From Thereva unica (taxonomy: Eukaryota; Arthropoda; Insecta; Diptera; Therevidae), in assembly GCA_949987705.1 (NCBI GenBank), contig OX465282.1, positions 129,600,310 through 129,664,309 on the forward strand: a DNA stretch of 64,000 nt. The letters run 5' to 3'. The position numbers were made by a program, and so were the translations under genes. Positions 44,365 through 56,351 of this stretch are shown piece after piece; positions within the stretch are counted from its first letter, which is position 1; every line of letters starts with the position of its first letter. The notes under the pieces were generated by a model. That model was not told the DNA's origin. It saw only the letters and a list, made by a program, of their open reading frames with translations, and did not search any database.

Positions 44365-44393
44365 TATCTTCTTCTTCGATGGCTCTACAGCGC

Positions 44394-47281
44394 AATTTAT
44401 TTATTTATTTATTTGCCAAACAAGGCATATTTAAACCTACTACAGAATTATACAAAGCATTTATGACTAAGGTAAAAAATACTTAAGTCTATGCTATATA
44501 ATAATAATAGCTTAAGTCTATGCTTATTTATGGTAGTAATTGTGATGTTAGAAGGGATATAATTTTTTGTTTAAAGGATGTTTTTTTAATGTGGGGTGAG
44601 AAGCAAGCACTATGGCTGTTAAAAGTCATACAACATCTGTTGACGGGTTCGTTCTTTGCATATTCGGTCCGATGAGGGTATTCTTTAAGCATTTTGGTAT
44701 GCCTATTGTGACGAACTTCGGTATTGAACTTGATTCTTTTGGACAGGAACTGCACCTTAACGTTATCGTTTAGGACGTCCAAAGTTAAGCACGAGATAAG
44801 CACTTTCCTCCTATGTCACAGCGGCATGAGTTCTAACTTCTTGAGTCTGTCCGTGTAGGGCGGTAAGTTGAAAAAGTCGCGCGGGTCGTGTAGGTTTGTC
44901 AGAGCGAAGAGGAGAAATTTTTTCTGTATTGATTCCAACCTACTGCTGCTTACCTGGAATATAGGGTCCCAGATCGGGCACGCATATTCCAAGATAGGGC
45001 GGACGAGCGAACAGAAAAGAGTTTTTGTGACCCGAACGTTATTGAATTCTCGGGCTCTTCTCTTTATAAAGCCCAGAAGCTTGTTGGCTCTCGCAGCAAT
45101 ATTATCGTAGTGCAAGTTGAAATTTAATTTATTGTCTAGAACAATACCTAGATCTACAACTTGATCGACACGGTCTAATGCCTTGTCGTTGAGATAATAT
45201 TCCTGTAGCTGGGTGATTCTTTTGCGGGAGAAGGTAATAACAAAAATTACTCAGAAAGATACGACACTGTAATCCTTTCTGTGCGAAGAAAAAGGAAAGT
45301 AAAAATCTATGATCAACTTCTCTATTCATATACGCACTCCGGAATGGCGAGAGGGCGGAGCAACGGCAAACTACACAAACACATGCAGAGCAGGAAGTAC
45401 ACGAAAATGGTACATGAATTCACACAAGCAAAATAAAAGTCCAGACGGCACAAAAAATTGCGGAGAAGAGAAATCAGTGCGTCTCTTTCGCACTTCGTGA
45501 AATAACATTTCTTTATTTACCCTTTCTTTCTTCGATTTTTTTTTTGTTTTTAAATTAAATTTTGTCTCGCTTGCACCTTGTCGATTGATATATTCACTCG
45601 CAAGGGAGCTTATGGGAAATTTTGAGAGTGTCGTATCTTTGTGGGTAATCTTTGGTAATAACATGACATTTGCTGATGTTTAGTTCTAATTTATTGGTAG
45701 TACACCAGTCTTGCAACGCGTTTAGCTTTGTTTGAAAGAAAGTAACATCGATCGGGGACCTTATGACATTATAAATTTTGATAGAAGAGATGCGGAATAT
45801 TTTCCAGTGTATCCGACAGGTCTGAGATATAATATATTGAATAACAGAGGGCCTAGATGGCTACCCTAAGGGGCCCCGGAAGTTACTGAGATTTCTTTTG
45901 ACAGAAATCCTTGGAATCTGACAACTTGAGTTCTGTTGTCGAGATATGATTTAATCCATTCCAGGGCAGGACCTGATATTCCAAATTTTAGTAGTTTTTT
46001 ACTTAAAATATGGTGATCAACACGATCGAAGGCTTTGCTGAAGTCAGTATAGACCGTATCTATTTGATGACCCTTCTCCATAGCACATAGTAGATTGGAG
46101 GTTAGAATCATAAGGTTTGTAGTAGTCGATCGTCCCTTTCTGAAACCATGTTGCTGTTCATTAAGACATGGGTCGATTAGAGGGGCAATCTTATCGTAAA
46201 CAAGTTTCTCGAAAAGTTTAGGAATAGTTGATAAGATGGCAATACCCCTGTAGTTTCCCACCGAGTGCTTATTAGATGTTTTATGGATCGGAGTAAGATA
46301 GGATTTTTTCCATATCTTAGGGAACTTTCCTGTCGATAATGATTTGTTGAAGATAATATGGAGGGGAACCTAAATTTGATTTGAACAGCCCTGCAAAAAC
46401 AAAGGAGGCAGGTTGTCAGGACCATGACCTTTATTGATGTCGAGATTGTTTATACCGGTCATTACATCGTCAAGGGATAGAGATAAATCAGTTATAGAAA
46501 TTCTAGTGTCATTGCGCTTACTTACTGGGTCAGTGTGTACTACATTAGACTTTGGGCAAAAGACTTCAATGAATTTGTCAGCAAACATGTTGCAAATTTC
46601 TTGGGGACATGAAGATTGTTTTCTGCCGTTTGTCATAGTCGTTGGATAGCCTAGGGTCTTTCGTTTTATGTTAACGAAATCGAAAAATTTTCTAGGATTC
46701 TGAATAATGTTATCCCCGACAGAATCAAGATATGTTGTATAGGCCTCACGCGACCTAAGAGTAAATTCTGAGGCTAACCTAGTGTATGCTAATTTCTGTT
46801 CCGCATCTACATTAGGGTTGTTCCTAATAAGTTTATATAATTTATTTCTCTGATTACGAAGGTTTCGAATATTTTTATCCAGCCATGGTTCAGATAATTT
46901 ATCCCTTTTTTTGATTCTGGGCACATATTTGTCAATAATGTTGAAAATAATAGTGTAAAATGAAGACACTATCTCGTCAATATCATTACCCAATAGCCTA
47001 TTTTCCCAGTAAACTAGAGATAATTCGAAGCTGATGTTGTTAAAGTTCGCATTCTTAAAATCATAAATAATTGAATTATTGTATGAAGTGCTGTGTTTAG
47101 AGATTGTGAAATTAATCTCTAGGGTCCATGCGGAGTGGTGGACAGAATTGCTAAATAGGTTTTCCTCAGGCGAAGCAGGCAGAAGTTTTAGCTCCTCATG
47201 TGAATTAGTGAAAATTAGGTCTAACCATTTTCCAGAAGAATTAGGGGTTCTGATAATTTGGTGTAGACCGTTGCCATAAAA
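44394..47281 (-). mobile_element. CR1/Jockey-type LINE, 5'-truncated, inserted in LINE-B (LINE-A)
   Basis: The minus-strand frame entering at about 47280 carries the end of an endonuclease domain (WLDLIFTNSHEELKL), a linker (PWLDKNIRNLRNQRNKLYKL), and the RT start (INKGHGPDNLPPLFLQ) to 46370. The frame 46261..45866 gives NYRGIAILSTIPKLFEKLVY, HGFRKGRSTTTNL and YTDFSKAFDRVDHHIL (RT motifs including the motif A aspartate). The frame 45115..44816 gives HYDNIAARANKLLGFIKRR and PILEYACPIWDP (C-terminal part). The YADD block is replaced by a degenerate region. The 3' end is a (TAAA)n tail at 44396-44415. A frameshift near 46300 and a MITE at 45242-45653 break the ORF. Confidence 0.85.
45242..45653. 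mobile_element. 412-bp MITE inside LINE-A
   Basis: The ends share AAAGATACGACACT in inverted orientation within imperfect repeats of about 29 bp. GGTAATAAC is present on both flanks (45233-45241 and 45654-45662), a 9-bp duplication; alignment ambiguity allows 7-9 bp. Removing the element rejoins the LINE-A frame around a VIT-coding segment. The 9-bp size favours a Mutator-like or related element. No transposase. Confidence 0.78.
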
Positions 47282-48674
47282 GCCTTGGCCTCCATCAGCT
47301 TCTTCTTCCGCTCCGCAGCTTGTCCCAGTTTCTTGTATTGAGCAGTTTTGCTGGCCGTGGTTTGCCAACTGATCTTTTGCTATCTGGTAGTAGATACAGA
47401 GCATTTTTTGGTATCGTTGAGTCTTCCATTCCAACGGAAATGCAGGAGCTTGGCAAGTGTCGAAAATTTGGACTCTTTCTATAAATCGTACAATTCTTGA
47501 TTGTAGCCTATCCTCCATGTATTACCTTCATTGATTGGGCCATAAATCCTTCGGAGAACCTTCCTCTCAACTATATCCACAGCCATCCGTAGCTACTGTA
47601 CCTATGACGGTTTTGTAAATTCTCATTTTGGTATTCTGTGGATATCTCTAGATATCTTCGCTGACTGTAGACCCCAGGTAGTTAAATTGGTTTACCCGTT
47701 CGAAGTTATATTCCCCCAGGTGGTGTTGTGGTTTCTTCTTTTTCTTTCAACCCTTGACTGAATTAGAATCTTGTCTGCATTTATTAGCAGCCATCTATGT
47801 TTAGTTCCATCTTTTAATTCCGTGAATATTTCTCTAAGGTATGAAGTGATCTGTTTATGTCTAGGTTTGTTAAGCAGGGTTGCGTTCGCATCAATGTTTA
47901 CTTTGCATGTGTGCCAACCCATCGCCTTGGTTTAAGCCTTGCTTGACTGAAAAGGACTCCGTCAATTCTCCTTGTATTCTGACAGCACACCTTGTATTTT
48001 TCATTGTCATTTTCGTTAGTTTCACTATGCAGGTTCAGCATTGGCGCGTTCACTTTTACCCTGTCGATGCTGTTTGAAGTCGATGAAAAGTTGATACACG
48101 TCGATGTTGTATTCCCAGCATTTTCAGAGGATTTGCCTTATTTAAAAAACTTTATCTATTGCTGATCTATTTATTCTGAATCCAGCTTGGTATTAACCTA
48201 AAGCGGCTTCTGCATAAGATTCCAGTCTGGCTTTAATTATATTTATCATTGCCTCTGTAGTTTCCACAGTTAAGTTTGTCCCCTTTCTTGTGTATTGGGC
48301 AGATAATGTTTTGCTCCCAATCTTCAGGCATTTCTACCATTGCTTTCTTCTATATGCAGCACAGTAAATCATGGATAGCTCCTGAAAGCGATTCGCCTCC
48401 TTGTTTTATGAACTCTGCAGTGATGTTATCAATCCCTGGAGATTTGTTGTTTTTTAAAGATTGTATGGCACTCTGTAATTCTTCTAGGCTTGGTATATTT
48501 GTTTCTCTCGTATCATCGTTATGTTGTAGACGAGAATCTGGTACAAATTCACATTTGCGCTCAGCAGCTCATTAAAAAATTCCTTCCACCCTTTCTTTAC
48601 ATCTTGCATGCCTGCCATACTATAGACAATAGTAAGAGTAGCTGGGTTGAGAAACCATTCACCCCATGTTTTTC

Positions 48675-49592
48675 GTTTATTATTTTACAATTAATTTCAT
48701 AGCTCTTACAAATTCACAATCACAAAATTTCAGGACGGTTTGTATGGTGATAGAAATATGTGAGGTTCTAAATCTGTATAAGGCTAGGAGAAATTCATTC
48801 GTTTTAAAAAAACGGTATATTAAAAAGTTTTTTTTTTATGAAAATGATTATTTTCTGCTTTTCAGTCTTGTGTGTGAAATCTTGCAATCCATTTTGGACA
48901 TCTTGATGATATTATGTCAGACACATGCAGAAAATTTTACAAAACAATGGTAATCTGCCCTCTTGAGACAGCCGCCATGGATCTAACGGTATATTGAGTA
49001 TACTATATTCCTTATTGCATTCTACTTATGATACGCTATCGAAGGGGTTGTGAAGAAAATTGTAATCGGCCCTCTTGAGATGGCCACCTTGGATCTAACG
49101 ACATAGTTTATTGTTTTTTACTTATATGCCCTTTCACCTAGAGGCGACCACTATGGATCTATTGGTATATTTAGTAGACTATACTGCTTATTTTGTTCTA
49201 CTTATTGAACCCTTTCATTTGATACCCATGTCGCGGGTGTTGTGAAGAAAATGGTAGTTTATCCTCTTGATGACCGCCATGGATCTAACTCTATAATGAG
49301 TGTACTACACTGCTTATTGTATTTTAAAATTGTATTCTACTTATCATAACCTTTCATTTGATACCCATGTCGAGGAGGTTGTGAAGAAAATGTTAATCCG
49401 CCCTCCTGAGACGGCCGCTGTGAATCTAACGGTATATTGAGTATACCATATTGTCATCGGAGCTAAAGCTGTGTGCAAAATTTCAGCATAATCGGATAAG
49501 CATAATCGGAAGTATGAAAAAAATCGATTGCAAAATTTGTACGGGACAAACCCACAGACAAGAAAGCGAACTAATAAAAACGTTTTAAAATA
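48675..49592 (-). repeat. dispersed repeat family A, copy 2 (uninterrupted)
   Basis: On the minus strand it starts TTTTAAAACGTTTTTATTAG at about 49590, runs through the GCACACAGCTTTAGCTCCGA block, about five units holding GGGTATCAAATGA, and an AT-rich tail (TTCTCCTAGCC, ACAGATTTAGAACCTCA) matching 6225-6335. It serves as the empty-site reference for the pogo-like insertion in copy 1. Confidence 0.75.
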
Positions 49593-52179
49593 GATGATAG
49601 GGTTTCAAAAATACTCGGTGATATGCAAAACTCTAAAAAGCTTAAAAACGCCCTATCAGTTAAACCGTTACGATTTCCCCCACACCCCTTCCAATAAGTT
49701 TTTGTGTTCGTCAAATCAAAACCTATTAACATGCGGCCGCTTTGTAAACTTAATAGATACACCCTGTATATAAATTATAGAAAAACTTATTTGAGGTGAA
49801 TATAAAAAAAATCAGGTTTACCAAATAATAGTTACCACCATCTTTATTGGTACAGCACAGCAGTTCACTTTTTAAAATTATACAAACATTCCACATTCCA
49901 TTACTCTTCTGTGTATTGTAAAACTAATGTTGACGACATATAAAAGAAAAAATCAAATCAAATAAAAATTCCACTAACCAAAGGTATCTCCGCTGGAAGC
50001 CAGCCACAAAAAGTGCACGTCCAATGGATACAAAATTGTTGTCAATTCCATCGAAATGTTACTAGCTACAGAAGCAATCATTCATTTTGATATTGTAGAC
50101 AACTATTGCCACAATAAAAGCTCAATTTTTTTTGTCCAACCCAGCCCGTAACAAAACCGTCTATAAATTTTGTCTCTATGAACTTCATTTCCTGTCAGGG
50201 TTGTAATAAAAGGACAAACAACAATCAACCTGTCTCCAGCCATTCCTCACTTGTTCTCCCGTTCTATTGTCCCTGCAGGAAGCTCATTGTAGTGCACAGT
50301 GCACAATTCGGAACAATGACCTACATGCTCATCAGTCGTCACATCCGTATATCCCGCTAATTGGTCCTAGAGAGTACACGCACAGTATCAGGTCAGGACA
50401 CTCTGACGGCAGCACTTATATATTTCATAAACAAGTCAGGGCTGGTGTTCGTTCTAGCCACAATCGTATTGCCCAGGACAACAGGACTACACTTAATTCA
50501 ACTTCAATCCCAGCCAGAAAGGACTCTCAGCCCGGGATTCCATTCAGAGGAAGTATTTAAGGACTTCATTCATTGTTCGAACCGAGGTAACAAACGAGGG
50601 GGGGTTGGATGTTAAGTGCAGGGGTCCTTCAAAGGGGATCTTTTGTGATTTTATTTTCCTTATTTTTTTTCGCTGTTTTCAATTTCTTCCCATTTGGGGT
50701 GGAAAGTGTCCACACCTCTTTGCGAATCATTCGTGCGTTTAGTAATGCTTTCAAAAATGATGATGGAAATGGTTTCCATCAGCCCCTGAAACTGTCGTAG
50801 TCGTGCGATTTGAACGAGATTAAATGTTAGTCGCACGTATACAGGCTGCACACACACCTCTTGTCGCTCCTTCTGGAATCCTTAGGAAACTCCAATTTGC
50901 TTGAAGAATGTTTGCAAATGGAGAGAAAGATAAAATCTGCCAACCGAAATGATTTTCCCCAACAAAACAAACATCCGGCAGGGACGGATTCGTCTGAAAG
51001 CTGCCGCATCAGGGTAAAAAGTTACGAGAATCACTTAGTCCTTCAGCTCCGGATCCTCCCGTATCCTCCAGATCATACTGTACAGTCTGTGTCTGGGGCT
51101 CTCTGTTTCGTAGTAGTTTTTATGTGTCAACACGAACTGAAGGCAAGACGGTGTGGCATATCTTCATCTCAAGTGATTACTTTGAATTGAAAATTCCTTA
51201 AAATATCGAACTTAATGCGGCTGTGGTGGTAGCTTTGATTCCCTGATACTGTCGTCCCCCGTGTCAGACGCTCTTATCGGAAAATGTTAAGGCAAACCTT
51301 TTTATCCTTTTCGAAAGCTTAGATCTGAGTTTTGTTGTGGTTTACGATTCGATATTAGAGAAAGCAACCATGCAGATAATTTTGCGATAGTGAAAAAAGG
51401 GACAAGAATTTTTAAAAATATTTTTGTTTAGATGTTTTCGATTTTACTGCCAGACTGAAAATTATGGCGATGCTTATCGTTCCGTATGATGGCAATCCGG
51501 TGGCAAATTTTAATATATCATTCGATATTTGGTAAACAACAGTTTATTATCCGAATAATCAGATATGCAATATTTTACTACCGCCCATTTTTGATGGGTA
51601 GAGTGAAAGCCCTTTAGGTTCAAGATATCTTTGCGGGTGAGAAAATATGTTCCTTCGGACCTGTCGATACGGGATATTTAGGTTTCGGCAGTGTCATCAG
51701 TCATCAGTTTTACGTCAAAGCCCTTGAGGGATTTTTTTATGTAATCGAATTAGGCTTAAGGTCACCCCTTATACTGCTAGTCCGTCATGACGTACAAGTC
51801 ATAGTAAGCTTGCTTCGGGTGTGAAATGGGGGACTCTGTGCAACGTAATGACGGATCGTCGGATATGATATGACTTCTATCACCTTTCACTCCCAATCTC
51901 CTAAAATGACCTTCAAGTGGTGATGCTGATAAATCCGAATGGTGCTGGGGATAACAAAGCGGGAGAACAAATGCATTAGGTGCGAGGGGCACCCCTTCAA
52001 TGGATGAATTTGATAGATGACAGTGGGTAGTTTTGCACTGTTGTTTAACGGTCTGTTGTTTAACAGACTGTTGTCTATACCAGTCTGGGACATTGATGAG
52101 CTGAGCATTTGTAATCCAGTTTTCCTTGTTTGAGTCCTACATCATCAGGGCTTCAAAGGCAATGATAAGGCGGATGCCT
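49593..52179. other. no gene seen
   Basis: Several overlapping frames of 60-110 aa (50178-50615 and 50861-51190, for example) show no recognisable motif. ACACCCTGTATATA near 49756 is a word common at insect transposon ends, but no partner was found. Confidence 0.35.
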
Positions 52180-53560
52180 TTGCTATACGATACCCTCCTT
52201 TAAGAGTCAAGTCTAAGCGACAAGCAATGTCCAAAAACGATAATACGGATTAGGCCCAAATAAAAGAGTTGTGTGCAAACCTAGATACAAACTGGGGTTA
52301 CTATACTAGGCAAATCGCAAAGTACCTTGCCCCTAAGCCTCCCTGCATTACCAAAAACCATGGCACAACTCGTTAGCACTGTGGAAACTTACACAGAACA
52401 ATGCAGTCACGCCTTTAATAAAGCTTCGTGGTCTCGCGAGCTTCAAGCGCTCCGTAAAGAGTGTAGAAAGGAATTTAATTCAGCTAAACGCAGGAACAGC
52501 GCAACCTCCTGGGGCTGCTATAAGTCAAAGTTGAATAGATAGAAAATGGTAATAAGGAAGGCAAGGAATATAAACTAAAGCGCTAACAATGCTTAGCTAT
52601 TTATGCAAAGAGAACGGCGACTGGACTGACTCGAGCAGGGAATATCTGACACTACTTATGGACACCCACTTACCTACCGAGTAGCACTACGCGTGAGACA
52701 ATAATTACGATAAACCCTTCAACCACAGCTGATCAATTCTATCATAAATAGAGCAAGTATTGAATAGGCTGTAAACACCTTCCAACACTATAAATCACCA
52801 GGCCCTGAAGGCATAGTGCTAGCACAAATGCAGCGCACTCTTCGTCAGCTCGAATCCACAAGAGGCAAATTCTGTCAAAAGTGAAAACGGAACTGGTGCT
52901 TTTCACAAGGTAGTATAAGATCCCTCCTTTAACACCTTTTAAAAACTGACGAACTGGCTAGGAAATGCACGACCGCTACTCTCCTTTCAGGGAAGAAAGA
53001 GTTGGTATGCCTTGGGCCACTTTTAAACTCCGATGGAAACAGCACACAATGCAACAAGCGGAAAAGCATTGGAGGGATCTTAATAAATGCACCGTTGGCA
53101 AATTAACTTGGCCTTCTTATGATCTCAGGCGGACTACTTCACTACTGAGCCATGGGAGACAAGACCTCTCAGCTATAGTGGGAGAGCTGCCTGGATAGTG
53201 TCTGATAGAGACGCATGCGACCCGTTTAGGTCTTGAGACCTAAGATTTTTGCAGAAGCTGTAAGGATCCGGACGGGGAGGAAAGTGTACTACATCTCCTC
53301 TGTCACTGCCCAGCCCTAAGCAGAAGGAGACTAACCACATTTGGTGAGCCCTTTCTAAGCACGCTTGCAGAGATCTCGAAGATTGGGATCCCGCAACTTA
53401 GAAGATTTATTACTTCCTCGAGATGGTTTAGAAAAGAAACGACACTTGAACATCATGTTTGAAGTGGGATCACTATGGCATCACAATGGGCCTATCCCCT
53501 TGGCCTAAGTGTATGAGCTTAAACCAACAATTCAGCCATATCTAACCTAACCTTAGCCTA
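52180..53560 (+). pseudogene. I-type LINE with internal deletion
   Basis: Pieces in order: the endonuclease-RT linker (QALRKECRKEFNSAKRRNSA, 52327-52542); the RT start (NTFQHYKSPGPEGIVLAQMQ, about 52770-52840); then directly the RNase H end (GKLTWPSYDLRRTTSLLSHG, 52965-53198); and a zinc module (FCRSCKDPDGEESVLHLLCH, CPALSRRRLTTFGEPF, about 53250-53350) in another frame. Most of the RT domain, including motif C, is missing. The zinc module and the following CATCACAATGGGCC match the fragment at 11471-11930. The 3' end is CTAACCTAACC at about 53540-53560. Confidence 0.78.
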
Positions 53561-53599
53561 GATAGAATGTCACCCTAGTAGACTACAGCTTGAGCTACT

Positions 53600-53990
53600 G
53601 GTCGTAGAAATAAGTTGCATTTCCGAAAAAATGCCCGGTTCTGTTATGTTTGTTGCGCAATATGGAATATTTTGTCATTCCATCCGAAGCTTTGAATTTG
53701 AATTTTCTCCGTTCGCTGTTTGCTATACGACGAGAGTGTGGATGAAAGCCGTTTAGCGTCGTTCATCCTTAAGCAGGGAAGTGTGTAGCTGTTGTGCACA
53801 AAAATTTGGAATGATGGGCTCGGATATTGTTGCAGAGTATTCAACTTTCCAGCAAGAACCGCCACTACTGCCAACAAATTATCTTCGTCTATGGGACTTA
53901 AACGACAAGCAATGTGTATCGTTCGCATAACTCTGTTCGACGTACGCGGAGTAAAACGGCGATAGTGTGTAGCGGGCTTTAGTATCACGC
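53600..53990 (-). pseudogene. possible Harbinger-like transposase N-terminal fragment
   Basis: The minus-strand frame 53988..53644 contains SPIDEDNLLAVVAVLAGKLN, loosely like the start of HARBI1-type transposases. The DNA just upstream, GCCCGCTACACACTATCGCC, has the look of a Harbinger-type end. No opposite end or catalytic domain was found, so this is tentative. Confidence 0.22.
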
Positions 53991-54062
53991 TAACCTTACT
54001 TGGAAGAGACTAGCCCGATCACATTAGGCTATTCTCTCTTATAAAATAGTTATCATAGTTAG

Positions 54063-54266
54063 TGGCCAAAAACTGATTTTTGGAAACATTGACCTTGAAT
54101 AACTTTGAAAGGGTTAAGTTTTCGAAAAAATGGCAAGAGGACTTTTTGTAGGCAATAAGGTTTCGTATTGTCTAATCAAAAAGAGTTTTTAAAAATACCG
54201 TGATTGATTTATTGGCTAAAAAATGATTTTTGCTAACTTTGACCTTGAATAACTTTCAAAGGGTAA
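54063..54266 (+). repeat. direct repeat, two units 151 bp apart
   Basis: GGCCAAAAACTGATTTTTGG then TTGACCTTGAATAACTTTGAAAGGG at 54063-54116 recurs with few changes at 54214-54266. The TTGACCTTGAATAA word also occurs in the fold-back arms at 3420 and 4678. Confidence 0.6.
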
Positions 54267-55878
54267 ATAGGGTCAACATTTTTGTAAAATATAAATTTTC
54301 AGCCATTTTGGAATTTTGTTTCCTTAAAATGCTAATTTTCATTGACAAATCAATTTATAATAATGATTTTAATTTTTTATTATTACGGTCAACTAAATTT
54401 CCCACCTCCGTGTTTTTGACCCAATTGTTTCCTTAGTTCAACACTTAATTTTAAAATTTGCCTGTGCAATTGTAAAACACGGAGCGTTACCGTCTTAAAT
54501 TTTAGATTCATTTGGTTTAAGAAAGGGATTACCATCCCAAACACATTCTTTAAGCTGTTTTAAACATCTTTAAGAACTCTGTAAAATCTTTTGAATATCC
54601 TTGGGAAACATTCTGTGGGAGTAAAAATATAAAATCATTTTTCATCTTGTCTATTATCCTTCTGTGACCTCGGAAGGCATTTCATCTCCTCCCCGGATAT
54701 GCCACGAATGACTATGTAAAAAAATTCGACGGCTCAATAATCGGGTGTTTTTACGTAGACAATATTTATATAGATACTTAGCGACATTGCACCAAAGCAT
54801 CTCAATTATATCATCCAAGAATCCCAATAAATATTTATTAACCGACCCCCAGTTAATTTGAATAATCCAGGAACCCACGTGCTTTCTGGCATTTTTCTAC
54901 CATCCCAGGAGCATCTAGGGCCCTAGACTCAGTTAGAAATTATGCTAAACCTTTCCCTCTGCCCATAAATAGCCAATTAATTATTCTCAAATTCCAAGAT
55001 AAAATTGGAGGCACATGGCACCGTAATAATTTAAGGCCGGTTATTAAGTGCGGAATATCAAAAGGGCCAGGGCTGCCCCATGATTCTTATTTTAAGTAAC
55101 TCCAGAACTTCGGTATGCTGGTGGAAACAAGTGTTTTCCATAGCGTTCCGCAACGAGATACCCTTAGATCATATCAGGTGTCATGGGAGCATTTTTTAAT
55201 AAGAGATTGCCACGCTGTATGTAAATTTATGGCAGGGCCAGGTCTCGCCGGGGCCCTGTGAAAATAAACCATAACGATGAGAATTTATATTTCATTGCAA
55301 AGGGATCCCCTCGGAATAGCGAACTTGAGTAGAATTATAGATGCTCTGAGTGGAGCTAATTTATTTTGACTTAGCATGTTAAGTCGCGCTCCATTCTCCT
55401 GAGAAGGGGCCAGAATACGTTCAGCTTCTTTCTCCTCGTATTATTTTCATTGTTAAGTGACTTTAATATTGTTTAACTTTAAGACAACGAGAAGATGTAC
55501 CTCAGGAACATGATGAGTTATTCAGCAACTGATAGGGACAAGCAATATGTGCTAGAACGTTATGCAAGGGCAATGCCATAAATCTAAATAATTGGACTGT
55601 AATGCGAAGAACTCCTGTGTATAATATTGACTACATTACGAAGACTTTTGGAGTGTACTGCTGCAGGATGTTATCAAACGTTTTACATTTTTTATTGATT
55701 AAAAAAATTTGAATTGTAAATTCTATACAAGTCGGACATAACGTGGTATTTTAAGTTCAAGGCCAGCAGAATATTTGGGAATTTTGTAACTGATTATACC
55801 TTATAAAGAAAACTAACAATCAATCGACCATGAAGATTTCGCTTATCGTTAATAATAATTTTTTGGAAGTGTCTACAT
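54267..55878. other. no gene seen
   Basis: AT-rich non-coding DNA with no supported feature. Confidence 0.4.
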
Positions 55879-56351
55879 TGTTACGTTTTTACGGCTTAAC
55901 GTCTTAAGGAATACACTTTTTAAATGTTCAGACGCAATTTTATTAACACAATGCTAAATACAATTCTTAAAGTACACTAGTTATTCACCTTCAATTTAAT
56001 ATCTCACACGATTAAATTCTACATATGCATCTAGTTTTAATTCACAATTTAATCACCACTTTTTCCTTTAGGTCACTTTTATCGCTTTAGAATACTTTCA
56101 TCGCTTTTTAAATACAAACTGACTTTAAATGCCGCTGTCACCGCTTTTATATATCCAATATCTTCCAAGTTTCAGATCCTTCCGCCATAGTCTGGACCAT
56201 GCATGCTTTTTTCCAGAATCTTCGAAAAGCTTTTTCATTAATTCCATTAATTCAAATCCTAATCTAATAGACTGCGCCATCTTGTTTTAGTACATAAATC
56301 GTTACAAAAACCAGCTCGTCCAAACCTTAATAAATGGCGCATATATCATCA
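55879..56351 (-). repeat. probable 3' LTR of a Ty3/gypsy element
   Basis: On the minus strand the segment begins TGATGATATATG right after a purine tract (AAGAAGGGGGCAG) and ends CGTAACA. It contains a TATATAAAAGCGG promoter-like box (about 56155-56143) and an AATAAA signal. About 473 bp with TG...CA ends. The 5' LTR was not found in the window. Confidence 0.6.

Larger units (their letters stand above)
44365..48605 (-). pseudogene. RTE-type LINE remnant interrupted by another LINE (LINE-B)
   Basis: Read on the minus strand from 48605, broken frames give [40 protein letters not shown] and NCGNYRG (RT N-terminus, 48560-48230). After a deleted or shifted part, EYNFERVNQFNYLGSTVSED follows (about 47720-47650), then LLNTRNWDKL and EAKA near 47282, the usual C-terminus of such LINEs. 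The last codons, stop and GAAGAAGAAG tail continue at 44393..44365, on the far side of LINE-A. Stops and frameshifts are numerous. Confidence 0.75.

Noticed and set aside
50178..51190. Cluster of frames up to 109 aa
   Set aside because: Overlapping in different phases and without domain signatures; most likely chance.
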